Below, in pieces: positions 18,300-27,633 of a DNA stretch of 64,000 nt; position 1 is the stretch's first letter, and each line of letters opens with the position of its first letter. Source of the stretch: Mycobacterium sp. URHD0025 (lineage in GTDB: Bacteria; Actinomycetota; Actinomycetes; Mycobacteriales; Mycobacteriaceae); NCBI RefSeq assembly GCF_000426065.1, contig NZ_AUEQ01000001.1, forward strand, positions 620,001 to 684,000, in the 5' to 3' direction. Made by a program: the position numbers and the translations under genes. The notes under the pieces are model-generated. The model worked only from the letters and a program-made list of their open reading frames with translations, was not told where the DNA came from and searched no databases.

Positions 18300-18854
18300 T
18301 CAGCGGGTGGAGGCGGTGCCGGGGCCCGGAAGCGGACCGGAGCCCGCAGTGGTCGCCGAGACCGGTGCGCGTTGCGCAGGCACCGCGAGGCTGGGCACTC
18401 CGACGTTCTGCGCCGACGGCAGGCCACCCGGCAAACCACCGGTGGACGTGCCGCCCTGCTGGGTGGCCTGCGCCAAGCCCATCAGTTGCGGCAGGGTCAC
18501 CGGCAACTTGCACCGCGTCCCCAGGTTGGCCAGGGGCTGCTGCAGCTGCTGGATGTCCTTGGCGGCTTGCGGGTTCGCATCGAAGTAGTTCTTGAGGGCC
18601 GCGATCGACTGGGTTCCGCCCTGCTGCTGGCTGATGGTGGTCAGAGCCTGATTGGTCTGCGGATGCGTGTCCAGGTAGTTGCCGATGTTGGTCGCCACGC
18701 TGCCCGCGGTGCGAGCCACCTCGCTGGCTGCGCACGGATCGGTGGCAGCCGTGGCGGACGGAACCATGAGTGCGGCCACTGCCGCGCCGCCGGCCGCGGT
18801 CACCGCGAAGGCGACGGCCAGACTGCGGCGCAAACCACGGTCGGTCGGTTGCAT
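18300..18854 (-). CDS. Secreted haem-binding (haemophore-like) protein, long paralogue
   Basis: A 184-residue paralogue of the preceding protein. It has a signal peptide (residues 1-36, cleavage near ATA-ATD), the same Cys-flanked helical core (DPCAASEVA to TRCKLP) with YLDTHPQTNQ, and an extra Gly/Pro/Thr-rich C-terminal tail of about 70 residues. The ATG has a GGAG Shine-Dalgarno about 6 bases upstream. It is the first gene of the leftward group haemophore, haemophore, prrA, prrB, separated from the second gene by about 170 bases. It is divergent from mmpL11 across 271 bases that hold no gene. Haem capture is inferred from the family and the neighbours. Confidence 0.87.
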   Translation of the reverse strand: MQPTDRGLRRSLAVAFAVTAAGGAAVAALMVPSATAATDPCAASEVARTAGSVATNIGNYLDTHPQTNQALTTISQQQGGTQSIAALKNYFDANPQAAKDIQQLQQPLANLGTRCKLPVTLPQLMGLAQATQQGGTSTGGLPGGLPSAQNVGVPSLAVPAQRAPVSATTAGSGPLPGPGTASTR

Positions 18855-19125
18855 GGAGTACTCCTTCAGCGTGGGCCCCGGCGCACACGCCGTCCCGGGG
18901 TCGTCCTAGGCAATGTCGCCGGACGGGGCCACTCTGTTAGCACCGCCGGGCCGACGACTCCGTCACAACGCTACGGACGTCAGCTGTGAGATGTCTCAGG
19001 GCGATCTCAGAACCGGAAGAGAGCGAGCCACAGTACACCGGTGGAGGTACGCTCTCGCTGACACGAGCCAGGACACGCCCAGCCACGGTGGGGGGAGAAA
19101 GCGGGGACCTCGCATCCAGCAGTTC

Positions 19126-21984
19126 ATGATGCGCTTGAGCAGCTATCTGCGCAGATTCCGCTGGGCGGTTTTCGCGACGTGGTTACTGCTTCTGGTGCCC
19201 TCGATCTACCTCGCGATCAACCAGTCGTCCAATCTGACCGGCGGCGGGTTCGACGTCGAAGGTTCACAGTCGCTCCACGTCCAGCGGCAACTCGAGGAAC
19301 ATTTCCCGGACCAGGGCGCGTCCCCGCTTGCCCTGATCGCGGCTCCCCGCGCCGACGCCTCGTTCCAGGACATGAACGCCGCGGTGGTGTGGCTGGAGAA
19401 GCTCGCGGGGCAGGTTCCCAGCGTCAAGATCGTGCCGAACCCGCAACAGCCGGCCCCGCAGCCCGACCGGCCCTACGTCATCACGCTGCAACTGGACTTC
19501 AACAACACCGGTGCGGTGGACGTGGCCAAACAGCTGCGCCAGAAGGTCGGTGTGCACGGCGAGGAGCCGGGCGAGAGCGAGAACGGCAAGGTCAAGTTCT
19601 ACGTCATCGGCCAGGGTGCACTCGGCGCGGCCGCGACACAGGCGACCAAGCACGACATCGCCGCGGCCGAGAAGTGGAACCTGCCGATCGTGCTGATCGT
19701 GCTGCTGGCGGTGTTCGGCTCGCTGGCTGCCGCGGCGCTGCCGCTCGTGCTCGGCATCTGCACGGTCGTGGTGACCATGGGGCTGGTCTATCTGCTGTCG
19801 ATGTACACGCAGATGAGCGTGTTCGTCACCTCGACGGTGTCGATGTTCGGCATCGCCCTGGCCATCGACTACTCCCTGTTCATCCTGATGCGGTACCGCG
19901 AGGAGTTGCGAGCCGGCCGTGATCCGGCGGATGCGGTCGACGCTGCGATGGCCACCTCGGGCCTGGCGGTGACGCTGTCCGGGCTCACCGTCATCGCCTC
20001 GGTCACGGGCATCTACCTCATCAACACCCCGGTGCTGGTGTCGATGGCCACCGGCGCGATCCTCGCGGTCGCGGTCGCGGTGCTGACGTCCACCACCTTG
20101 ACCCCGGCGGTGCTGGCGACGTTCGGCAAGGCCGCGGCCAAGCGCTCGTCGTACCTGCACTGGTCCCGCCGCGCCGAGGCGACGCAGTCACGGTTCTGGA
20201 CCCGGTGGACGGGAGCGGTGATGCGCAGGCCGTGGGCCTCGGCCATCTGCGCGGCGATCCTGTTGCTCACCCTGGCGGCCCCGGCATTCGGCATGGTGCT
20301 GGGCAACAGCATGCAGCGCCAGTTCGAACCCACCCACGAGATCCGCGGCGGGGTGAACGCCGCCGCCGACGCGTTGGGTCCCGGGGCGCTGGGCCCGGTG
20401 CGGGTGCTGGTGACCTTTCCGGAGGGCTCGGCCGATAGCCCCAAGGGCACCGCCACGATCGACGCGGTCCGCCAGGAGATGACCCGGGCCCCCAACGTCC
20501 AGGCCGTGCAGCCGCCCGCCTTCGCCGACAACAACACCAGCGCGCTGCTGTCGGCTGTGCTGTCGGTGGATCCCGAGGACCTGGCCGCCCGTGAATCGGT
20601 CGACTGGATGCGGGACAGACTACAGCAGGCCGCGGGGCCGAACGCGCGCGTCGACGTGGGCGGTCCGACCGCGTTGATCAAAGACTTCGACGATCGGGTT
20701 TCCAGCACCCAGCCGCTGGTGTTCCTGTTCGTCGCGACGATCGCGTTCGTGATGCTGCTGGTGTCGATCCGATCGGTGTTCTTGGCACTCAAGGGTGTGC
20801 TGATGACGGTGCTGTCGGTGGCCGCGGCGTACGGCAGCCTGGTGGTGGTCTTCCAATGGGGCTGGTTCGAAGGGCTGGGCTTCGAGAAGATCAGTTCGCT
20901 CGACAGCACGGTGCCGCCGCTCGTCCTGGCGATGACGTTCGGTCTGTCGATGGACTACGAGATCTTTCTGCTCACCCGGATCCGGGAACGGTTCCTGCAG
21001 ACCAACAACACTCGCGACGCGGTCGCCTACGGGGTCAGCACCAGCGCGCGGACCATCACCAGCGCCGCGCTGATCATGATCGCCGTGTTCATCGGCTTCG
21101 CCTTTGCCGGCATGCCGTTGGTGGCGCAGCTCGGCGTGGCGTGCGCGGTCGCCATCGCGGTCGACGCGACCGTGGTCCGCCTCATCTTGGTGCCCGCCCT
21201 GATGGCCATGTTCGACGAGTGGAACTGGTGGCTGCCGCGGTGGCTGGACCGGTTGTTGCCCGAGGTCGATTTCGAGAAGCCTCTGCCGAAGGTCGAGGTC
21301 ACCGACTTGGTGATCATTCCCGACGACATCTCGGCGCTGGGTCCCAGCGGATCCGATCTGCGCACGATGGTGCGCACTGCCGCGCGAATGAAAACCCTTG
21401 CCCCGCAAACCATCATCGTCACGGATCCACTGGCGTTCAGCGGCTGCAGCAAACCGTCCTCCCGGCTGGCCGCGCGGCGCCCCGGCGGCCCCAAGCGGTG
21501 TCCCGGAGTGCATCCCGTGACGATGTGGCGGGGCAGGCTCTCGGTGGCCGTGGATGCCCTGGAGACCGAGGCCGACGCGGACCGGGCACCGATGGAACGC
21601 CTCGGCCCGGTGGAGACCACCAATGTCCAACTGCCGACCGGTGATCGGCTGCAGATCCCGACGGGCGCCGAAACTCTGCGGCTGAAAAGTTATCTGATCA
21701 TGTGCCGTAACAGCACCAAAGACTTTGAAGAGTTTGCTGATCTTGTCGATTCGGTCGAAACGGAGACAGCAGCTCTGGTGTTGTCGGGCATGGACCGGTA
21801 TTACTGTGGGCAGAACCCGAAGAGCAGATGGGTCGCCACGCAATTGGTGCGTCGGCTGGCCGACCCGCAACCGTCCGATGAACACGACTTCGTGATGTCG
21901 GACCCGGATGCGGCTGCCGAGTGGGAGAAAGTCAGGCAGCGCTGCCTGTCAGTTGCGGTAGCGATGCTGGAGGAGGCGAAGTGA
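19126..21984 (+). CDS. mmpL11: MmpL11 lipid transporter
   Basis: A 952-residue RND-type transporter. MmpL11 exports mycolate wax esters and long-chain triacylglycerols and has been linked to haem uptake. The protein begins MMRLSSYLRRFRWAVF, as MmpL11 does, which fixes the start at 19126; the frame is open back to 18913 but that extension is not MmpL-like. Proton-relay pairs are Asp248-Tyr249 (IDYSLF) and Asp610-Tyr611 (MDYEIF). The cytosolic C-terminal domain (about 690-952) carries CSKP and MCRNSTKDF segments and ends VAMLEEAK. It overlaps the next gene by 4 bases (GTGA). Confidence 0.97.
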   Translation: MMRLSSYLRRFRWAVFATWLLLLVPSIYLAINQSSNLTGGGFDVEGSQSLHVQRQLEEHFPDQGASPLALIAAPRADASFQDMNAAVVWLEKLAGQVPSVKIVPNPQQPAPQPDRPYVITLQLDFNNTGAVDVAKQLRQKVGVHGEEPGESENGKVKFYVIGQGALGAAATQATKHDIAAAEKWNLPIVLIVLLAVFGSLAAAALPLVLGICTVVVTMGLVYLLSMYTQMSVFVTSTVSMFGIALAIDYSLFILMRYREELRAGRDPADAVDAAMATSGLAVTLSGLTVIASVTGIYLINTPVLVSMATGAILAVAVAVLTSTTLTPAVLATFGKAAAKRSSYLHWSRRAEATQSRFWTRWTGAVMRRPWASAICAAILLLTLAAPAFGMVLGNSMQRQFEPTHEIRGGVNAAADALGPGALGPVRVLVTFPEGSADSPKGTATIDAVRQEMTRAPNVQAVQPPAFADNNTSALLSAVLSVDPEDLAARESVDWMRDRLQQAAGPNARVDVGGPTALIKDFDDRVSSTQPLVFLFVATIAFVMLLVSIRSVFLALKGVLMTVLSVAAAYGSLVVVFQWGWFEGLGFEKISSLDSTVPPLVLAMTFGLSMDYEIFLLTRIRERFLQTNNTRDAVAYGVSTSARTITSAALIMIAVFIGFAFAGMPLVAQLGVACAVAIAVDATVVRLILVPALMAMFDEWNWWLPRWLDRLLPEVDFEKPLPKVEVTDLVIIPDDISALGPSGSDLRTMVRTAARMKTLAPQTIIVTDPLAFSGCSKPSSRLAARRPGGPKRCPGVHPVTMWRGRLSVAVDALETEADADRAPMERLGPVETTNVQLPTGDRLQIPTGAETLRLKSYLIMCRNSTKDFEEFADLVDSVETETAALVLSGMDRYYCGQNPKSRWVATQLVRRLADPQPSDEHDFVMSDPDAAAEWEKVRQRCLSVAVAMLEEAK

Positions 21985-22874
21985 CGTTGGCCCCCGACGT
22001 CCGGGAACCGAGGGATGCGCGAGTCGCGCGTCGCGACGAGAATCAGCCGGTTCAATCGTCCGCTCGACGTCCTGCCGGACAACGTGTCCAAGGACCCCAG
22101 GCGCAACGCACCTCAGCCCCGCGGACCGGGGCCGCTCGCACTGCCGCAGCCCCACGGACGGCCGCCCAGCGGACCGCGACCACGCCGCGCGCGGCGACAC
22201 CGCGCACCGCGGGCGAAAGCAATTCCACGCAGCGCAGTTCCGCACAACGCCCCCAGAAAGCGCCCGCCCAGGTACAACGGACACAGGAGCAACGCGCTCC
22301 TGGGCAGGACACCAAGGGACAGCGCACACAGGGGCAGGGCACGCAGACACCACGCACACCGGTACCGCGCTCGCAGCAGCCGGCACAGCCACGACAGCCA
22401 CGTCAGGCGAAGGCCGCACCGCCGCAGCGTCAACCCGCATTCGACGACCGGCCGGTCGAGTACTGGCCGACCGCGGCCATTCGCGCCGCATTGGAGACCG
22501 ACGACATGGCGGTCTGGCAGCGCATCGTCGCCGCCATCAAGCGGGACCCCTACGGCCGGACCGCCCGGCAGGTCGAGGAAGTCCTGCAGACCGCTCGCCC
22601 CTATGGGGTTTCGAAGGCGCTCTCAGAGGTCCTGGTGCGCACCCGTGAGCACCTCGAGGCCACCGAGCGCGCCGAGGTGGCCCGCCAGATCCAGGCCATG
22701 CTGCGCCGCTCCGAGCTGCAGGCACCCGAATTCGCGTCGCGCGTCGGGGTGTCCAACGAGTCCTTCGCCGATTATCTGGAGGGCACCGTCAGCCCGCCGG
22801 CCTCGCTGCTGCTGCGCATGCAACGGCTCTCGGACCGGTTCGCGAAACTGTCCGCGCAGCGTTCCGCGAAGTAG
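21981..22874 (+). CDS. Low-complexity protein with C-terminal helix-turn-helix-like domain (Rv0201c-like)
   Basis: A 297-residue soluble protein starting at a GTG that overlaps the mmpL11 stop. Residues 1-155 are disordered and built of Arg/Thr/Pro/Gln/Ala repeats (PRTAAQRT, APRTAAQ, TPRTPVPRSQQ). The conserved part (about 160-297) starts RPVEYWPTAAIRAALETDD and contains FASRVGVSNESFADYLEGTV, which reads as an XRE-type helix-turn-helix. The position after mmpL11 matches Rv0201c, but the repeat region makes this version considerably longer than I remember that protein. A DNA-binding or MmpL11-associated role is possible; neither is established. Confidence 0.82.
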   Translation: MTLAPDVREPRDARVARRDENQPVQSSARRPAGQRVQGPQAQRTSAPRTGAARTAAAPRTAAQRTATTPRAATPRTAGESNSTQRSSAQRPQKAPAQVQRTQEQRAPGQDTKGQRTQGQGTQTPRTPVPRSQQPAQPRQPRQAKAAPPQRQPAFDDRPVEYWPTAAIRAALETDDMAVWQRIVAAIKRDPYGRTARQVEEVLQTARPYGVSKALSEVLVRTREHLEATERAEVARQIQAMLRRSELQAPEFASRVGVSNESFADYLEGTVSPPASLLLRMQRLSDRFAKLSAQRSAK

Positions 22875-22887
22875 TCCCGCACCCCAT

Positions 22888-22906
22888 CGCCGGCGCTGCG
22901 CCGGCG
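22888..22906. terminator. GC-rich hairpin between convergent genes
   Basis: CGCCGGCG-ctg-CGCCGGCG is a perfect 8-bp stem in the 53-base gap between the Rv0201c-like gene (+) and the Mce-associated gene (-). There is no U-tract, so it is only a candidate terminator. Confidence 0.45.
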
Positions 22907-22927
22907 TCGCGTCGAAGCCCGAAGGGC

Positions 22928-23617
22928 CTAACGCGAGTGCGACGGGCTGACGTTGTCGACGAGCCAGCGTCCGTCGGTCTTGCTCAGCGCGACCCGCAGT
23001 GCCATCACCGCGTTGTCGGTGGGTTTGCCCGGCGCGCTCTGGGTGCCGCGTAGGACGACGGACACACTGGCCACCTGCGGACCGAGTGCCTCCACCCCTG
23101 CCGAGATGGTGGTGGCGGTGGCCGATACGTTCTTGCTGGCCAATTCTTTTGCCACGTTGGCGAATTCGTTCTTGAACTGCTCGGCCTGCTGCGGCGACAT
23201 CATCGCGGTGGCGCGGTCGATCGATGCGGTCGGGCTCTGCGGGCTGAAGGTGGCAGTGGCCTCCGAGACGCTGCTGGCGATGCGCACCACCTCGTCACGG
23301 TCGTTGTTGAACGTGCGGTCGGGCACGGTCCAGCGCAGGTACCCCACCGTCACCGCGGCCACCACCGCGGCGGCGGCCACACCGGCGACCGCGAGCCGCA
23401 GTCCGGGCGCGTCGTCGTCGGTGCCCAGCGTCACGCCGTCGCGGCGGGCCAGCACGATGTTGACGATGACGCCCTGCACGATCAGCAGGCACAGCACCGA
23501 GCACAGCGACACCCACCACAGCGGCCAGGCCAACGCCAGACCGAGGTAGAGCAACGCCGCGATCGCGGCCAGCGGGGCCACGATGTCGAATGCGAGGACG
23601 CGCAACCGGTTTCTCAT
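22928..23617 (-). CDS. Mce-associated-like membrane protein (Rv0200-like)
   Basis: A 229-residue membrane protein, the same length as Rv0200. Three hydrophobic segments lie at about residues 8-30, 33-55 and 76-96. The C-terminal domain (105-229) is the NTF2-like fold of Mce-associated proteins, ending WLVDNVSPSHSR. Its ATG overlaps the stop of the upstream gene (ATGA at 23614-23617). Such proteins are thought to stabilise lipid-import complexes; no mce operon is visible here, so a link to MmpL11 is equally plausible. Confidence 0.85.
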   Translation of the reverse strand: MRNRLRVLAFDIVAPLAAIAALLYLGLALAWPLWWVSLCSVLCLLIVQGVIVNIVLARRDGVTLGTDDDAPGLRLAVAGVAAAAVVAAVTVGYLRWTVPDRTFNNDRDEVVRIASSVSEATATFSPQSPTASIDRATAMMSPQQAEQFKNEFANVAKELASKNVSATATTISAGVEALGPQVASVSVVLRGTQSAPGKPTDNAVMALRVALSKTDGRWLVDNVSPSHSR

Positions 23618-24213
23618 CGGATCGGCTCCAACCGCGAGACCATCAGCGTGCCGTCGACGTCGGAGACGTCCAGCCGCAACGTCCAGCGCACGGTCTGCGG
23701 CTTGTCGGTGCCCGCGTTCTCGCTGACGGACGTGGCCACCACCAGCACGGTGTCGGTGCGAGAAACCATCCCGGCCAGCTCGGCCTTGGGTGCAGGCACC
23801 GGACGCCCGTCCGGTCCCGGTGGCGGGTGGTAGAGCGATTCGATGGCCACCGAGTCGATCTGGCCGGTGGTGCGCGCCTGCAACCGCTGCACCAGATCGC
23901 GGTACGGCTGCACGGCGGCATCGAAGTCGGAGTTGAGCTGACCGACGGTGCCCTCGCGCAGCTTCTGCATGCCGGCCTCGACGGAGTCCTTGTTGATGTT
24001 GATCAGGACATTGGTCCAGTCGGCAGCCGTTCGCAGGACCCGGGTCTGGTATGTCCGCTCGTCGGCCTCGCTGCGGTGTCCGGTCCACACCATGGCGGCC
24101 AGGACCACCGCCACGATTCCGATCAGTCCGGCGACCGCCGAGGCGAAGCCGAAGCCGGTGACCGCACCGCCGGAGTGATCGCTGGTGCTGTCCTTGCTTG
24201 GCGCCTCGGGCAT
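23614..24213 (-). CDS. Mce-associated-like membrane protein (Rv0199-like)
   Basis: A 199-residue protein with one TM helix (about residues 23-42, AVAGLIGIVAVVLAAMVW) and an extracytoplasmic NTF2-like domain (50-199). QTRVLRTAADWTNVLININ and the beta-rich C-terminus ending MVSRLEPIR are as in Mce-associated proteins. I start at the ATG at 24213; a GTG at 24252 would add 13 residues but leaves almost no space to the divergent zmp1 start. It is coupled by a 4-base overlap to the next Mce-associated-like gene, so the two probably form a heteromer. Confidence 0.83.
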   Translation of the reverse strand: MPEAPSKDSTSDHSGGAVTGFGFASAVAGLIGIVAVVLAAMVWTGHRSEADERTYQTRVLRTAADWTNVLININKDSVEAGMQKLREGTVGQLNSDFDAAVQPYRDLVQRLQARTTGQIDSVAIESLYHPPPGPDGRPVPAPKAELAGMVSRTDTVLVVATSVSENAGTDKPQTVRWTLRLDVSDVDGTLMVSRLEPIR

Positions 24214-24278
24214 GGCCGTGAGGGTACCGGCAGCGAAACCGCCCCAGCGCACCCGCAGCCTTCTGGAAGAATGTCGGG

Positions 24279-26267
24279 GTGACGGTAGAAGCGATCAAGT
24301 CAGGTATCGACCTGAGCCATGTCGACCCGCAGGCCCGCCCGCAAGACGATCTGTTCGGCCACGTCAACGGCCGCTGGTTGACCGACTATGAGATTCCCGC
24401 CGACCGCGCCACCGACGGCGCCTTCCGGCTCCTGTACGACCGCGCCGAGGAACAGATCCGCGATCTGATCACCCAGGCAGCTGCCTCGGGTGCGCCGGCA
24501 GGCACCGACGAGCAGCGCATCGGTGACTTGTACGCCAGCTTCATGGACGAGCAGGCCATCGCTGCCCGCGGCCTGGCGCCGCTGCTCGCGGAGCTGGCCC
24601 TGGTCGACGGCGCGGCCGACAGCACTGCGCTGGCCGCCGTGCTCGGCGGGCTGGAGCGCACCGGAGTGTCCGGCGGTGCCGGTGTTTACGTGGACACCGA
24701 TTCGAAGGACTCGACGCGCTACCTGCTGCACATGAGTCAGTCCGGCCTGGGCCTGCCCGACGAGTCCTACTACCGCGAAGAGCAGCACGCCGAGATCCTG
24801 TCCGCCTATCCGGCCCATATCGCCCGGATGTTCACGCTCGTCTATGGAGCGGAGACGGCGGACGCCCAGCGCGAGACCGCGGCACGGATCGTGGCGCTGG
24901 AATCCAAGCTGGCCGCCGCGCACTGGGATGTGGTCAAGCGCCGCGACGCGGATCTGACCTACAACCTGCGCCGGTTCGCCGACCTGTCGGCCGATGCGCC
25001 CGGATTCGATTGGACCGGCTGGCTGGGTGCGCTCGGCAGCACGCCCGAGCAGGTGTCGGAGCTGGTGCTCCGCCAGCCCGATTACGTGACCGCGTTCGCC
25101 GCTCTGTGGGCCGGCGAGGATCTGGAGGACTGGAAGGCCTGGACCCGCTGGCGGGTCATCCATTCGCGTGCCGGTTTGCTGACCGACGAGCTGGTGGCCG
25201 AGAACTTCGACTTCTACGGCCGCACCCTCTCGGGCACCGAGCAGAACCGCGACCGCTGGAAGCGCGGCGTCTCCCTGGTGGAGGGCCTGATGGGCGATTC
25301 CCTGGGCAAGCTGTACGTCGAGCGGCATTTCCCGCCGGAGGCCAAGGCCCGGATGGACGAACTGGTGGCCAACCTGCGCGAGGCGTACCGCGTCAGCATC
25401 AACGACCTGGACTGGATGACGCCCGAAACCCGGGCCAAGGCGCTGGTGAAGCTGGACAAGTTCACCCCCAAGATCGGCTATCCGGCCCGCTGGCGCGACT
25501 ACTCGGCGCTGGTGGTCGAGCGCGATGACCTCTACGGCAATTACCGGCGTGGCCACGTGGTGAACTCCGACCGCGAGCTGGCCAAGCTCGGCGGCCCGGT
25601 GGACCGCGACGAATGGTTCATGACGCCGCAGACGGTCAACGCCTACTACAACCCGGGGATGAACGAAATCGTCTTTCCCGCAGCCATTCTGCAGCCACCG
25701 TTCTTCGACGCCGAGGCCGACGACGCGGCCAACTACGGCGGTATCGGGGCCGTGATCGGGCACGAGATCGGTCATGGTTTCGACGATCAGGGCGCAAAGT
25801 ACGACGGTGACGGCAACCTCGTGGACTGGTGGACCGATGCCGACCGCGCCGAATTCGGCGCTCGCACAAAGGCTCTGATCGATCAGTACGAACAGTTCAC
25901 GCCGCGTGGACTGGACGGCTCGCACCATGTGAACGGCGCGTTCACGGTCGGGGAGAACATCGGCGACCTCGGCGGGCTGTCCATCGCGCTGCTGGCCTAC
26001 CACCTCTCGCTGAAAGGCAAGGAAGCCCCGGTGATCGACGGGCTGACCGGTGTGCAGCGCGTCTACTTCGGCTGGGCGCAGGTGTGGCGGACCAAATCCC
26101 GTGACGCCGAAGCGATCCGGCGCCTGGCGGTGGATCCTCACTCACCTCCGGAGTTCCGCTGCAACGGCGTCATCCGCAACATCGACTCGTTTTACGAGGC
26201 GTTCGACGTGGCCGAAACGGACGAGCTGTTCCTCGAGCCGGCTCAGCGCGTCCGGATCTGGAACTAG
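24279..26267 (+). CDS. zmp1: M13-family zinc metalloprotease (neprilysin/PepO type)
   Basis: A 662-residue M13 peptidase, essentially the length of M. tuberculosis Zmp1 (663). It cleaves small peptides with a zinc-bound water. The zinc ligands are His495 and His499 in HEIGH and Glu559 in ENIGDLGG. The substrate-binding NAYYNPGMNEIVFPA segment precedes them, as in the family, and the C-terminus PAQRVRIWN is characteristic. There is no signal peptide, and Zmp1 export is known to be non-classical. The GTG at 24279 is the start. In M. tuberculosis the protein dampens inflammasome signalling; in an environmental relative a general envelope or peptide role is more likely. Confidence 0.96.
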   Translation: MTVEAIKSGIDLSHVDPQARPQDDLFGHVNGRWLTDYEIPADRATDGAFRLLYDRAEEQIRDLITQAAASGAPAGTDEQRIGDLYASFMDEQAIAARGLAPLLAELALVDGAADSTALAAVLGGLERTGVSGGAGVYVDTDSKDSTRYLLHMSQSGLGLPDESYYREEQHAEILSAYPAHIARMFTLVYGAETADAQRETAARIVALESKLAAAHWDVVKRRDADLTYNLRRFADLSADAPGFDWTGWLGALGSTPEQVSELVLRQPDYVTAFAALWAGEDLEDWKAWTRWRVIHSRAGLLTDELVAENFDFYGRTLSGTEQNRDRWKRGVSLVEGLMGDSLGKLYVERHFPPEAKARMDELVANLREAYRVSINDLDWMTPETRAKALVKLDKFTPKIGYPARWRDYSALVVERDDLYGNYRRGHVVNSDRELAKLGGPVDRDEWFMTPQTVNAYYNPGMNEIVFPAAILQPPFFDAEADDAANYGGIGAVIGHEIGHGFDDQGAKYDGDGNLVDWWTDADRAEFGARTKALIDQYEQFTPRGLDGSHHVNGAFTVGENIGDLGGLSIALLAYHLSLKGKEAPVIDGLTGVQRVYFGWAQVWRTKSRDAEAIRRLAVDPHSPPEFRCNGVIRNIDSFYEAFDVAETDELFLEPAQRVRIWN

Positions 26268-26298
26268 CGCCTGTTCGTCCAGAAGATTGGGACCGCCC

Positions 26299-26415
26299 GT
26301 GTTTGACGATGTTCGTCACGACGAGGGTCCGGACCTCGGTGATCCAGCCAACCTTGGTGGGCTGGCTTACGAGGTCTACTTTCACCGGTTCGGGGAGCCG
26401 CTGGACGTGATCTAG
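26299..26415 (+). CDS. Possible 38-residue small protein
   Basis: A GTG-started frame of 38 codons, acidic at its N-terminus (MFDDVRHDEGPDLGDPAN) and with YEVYFHRFGEP near the end. It lies between zmp1 and a strong terminator on the same strand, so it would be carried on the zmp1 transcript. No Shine-Dalgarno is evident and I recognise no family. It could be non-coding. Confidence 0.3.
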   Translation: MFDDVRHDEGPDLGDPANLGGLAYEVYFHRFGEPLDVI

Positions 26416-26419
26416 CCCC

Positions 26420-26462
26420 GATACCAAAAACCCCGCAGCGAGGCTACGGGGTTTTTGGTATC
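26420..26462. terminator. Strong bidirectional terminator
   Basis: A perfect 16-bp inverted repeat (gataccaaaaaccccg / complement) with an 11-base loop. The arms carry AAAAA and TTTTT runs, so it can act as an intrinsic terminator in both directions. It separates the rightward zmp1 unit from the leftward L,D-transpeptidase. Confidence 0.9.
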
Positions 26463-26471
26463 GACGTTCTG

Positions 26472-27491
26472 CTAGAACATCTGCCAGTCGGATGCACCGT
26501 CAGGCGTGTTGTACCAGCCACCACCGGTGTTCTTGATCACCACCGGGTCGCCGCTGCCGAAGTTGTCGTAGAACCACTTGGCGTTTTCCGGGCTGAGGTT
26601 GATACAGCCGTGACTGCTGTTGCTCCTGCCCTGCTGGGCGACCGACCACGGGGCGCTGTGCACGAAGACGCCGCTGTTGTCGATGCGGACCGCATCCTTG
26701 ACCTTGAGCTTGTAGCCCTCTTTGGAGTCCACCGGCACACCGTAGGTGGAGGAATCCATCACGATGTCGGGGAACTTCTCCAGCACGTAGTAGGTGCCGT
26801 TCTTGGTCTCATGCTTGCCGTCGGGCTTGCCCATCGACACCGGGAAGGTCTTCTCCAGCTTCCCGTTGCGCAAGATCTCCATCTGGTGGGCCTTGTCATC
26901 GACCGTGGCCACCAGGTAGTCGCCCACCCTGAAGCTCGACTTGGTGCCGGCCGCGTCGATGTTCACCACGGTGTTGGACGGCCAGAAGTCCTGCGGGCGC
27001 CAGCGCAGCTGCGTGTCGGTGACCCAGTAGAACCGGCCGGCCACGGGCGGGTTCGACGTGATCCGGATGGCATCCTGGGCCAACTGGCGGTTGGCGATCG
27101 GCCGCTGGAAGTTGATGTAGATGGGCTTGGCGACACCCACCATCGACCCGTTGACCGGGTTGAACGACGGCGGCAGGAACGGCGCCTCACCGGTGAACGG
27201 CGTGGAGTTCTGCCCGGGTGCGTTGCCCTCTGTGAACGGGACGGTCGGCGAGCCGTAGTTGATGATCGGCGCGGGTGTCGCCGGAGCGGCGGCGGCCGGA
27301 GCCGCCGGGTCGGCCGGGTCGGCCGGCAGCGGGGGGATGTACGCACCCGGCGGGGGGCCCGGGATCGCAGGATCGACGGGTGCCGGCGGCACCTCCGGAT
27401 CTGCGTAGGCGGATGGGCTGAGCACCATCCCGCCGACCACTCCCGCGGCCATGAAAGCAGTGATCAGTCGACGTTTTGCCGATTTCGGCAT
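26472..27491 (-). CDS. L,D-transpeptidase (YkuD domain), Rv0192-like
   Basis: A 339-residue exported enzyme that forms 3-3 peptidoglycan cross-links. A signal peptide (1-31, cleavage after AYA) is followed by a Pro/Ala-rich linker (32-95). An Ig-like domain (100-185, beginning [19 protein letters not shown]) comes next, then the YkuD catalytic domain. The active-site motif is [15 protein letters not shown], with Cys296 and His294 visible and an upstream HSAPW. The ATG start has GGAGG 6 bases upstream. By position and architecture it corresponds to Rv0192 (LdtMt4). The C-terminal [16 protein letters not shown] tail is typical of mycobacterial Ldts. Confidence 0.94.
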   Translation of the reverse strand: MPKSAKRRLITAFMAAGVVGGMVLSPSAYADPEVPPAPVDPAIPGPPPGAYIPPLPADPADPAAPAAAAPATPAPIINYGSPTVPFTEGNAPGQNSTPFTGEAPFLPPSFNPVNGSMVGVAKPIYINFQRPIANRQLAQDAIRITSNPPVAGRFYWVTDTQLRWRPQDFWPSNTVVNIDAAGTKSSFRVGDYLVATVDDKAHQMEILRNGKLEKTFPVSMGKPDGKHETKNGTYYVLEKFPDIVMDSSTYGVPVDSKEGYKLKVKDAVRIDNSGVFVHSAPWSVAQQGRSNSSHGCINLSPENAKWFYDNFGSGDPVVIKNTGGGWYNTPDGASDWQMF

Positions 27492-27633
27492 GAGTAACCT
27501 CCAGACAGCACAACTGGCTCCAGTGTCTCACAACGCAATGACCAGCTACTGCCGCGAGAGCCTGCCATCCCCCGACAGCGACCGATGCCACGGCGCTGAA
27601 CTGCGGTGTTTATCGACTGTGAGCGTGCTCGCG

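Noticed and set aside
18913..19125. N-terminal extension of mmpL11
   Set aside because: The frame is open, but the added 71 residues are not MmpL-like; the known N-terminus MMRLSSYLRRFRW begins at 19126.
24300..26141. 613-codon open frame on the - strand antisense to zmp1
   Set aside because: It is the codon-complement shadow of the M13 peptidase; no motif or Shine-Dalgarno supports it.
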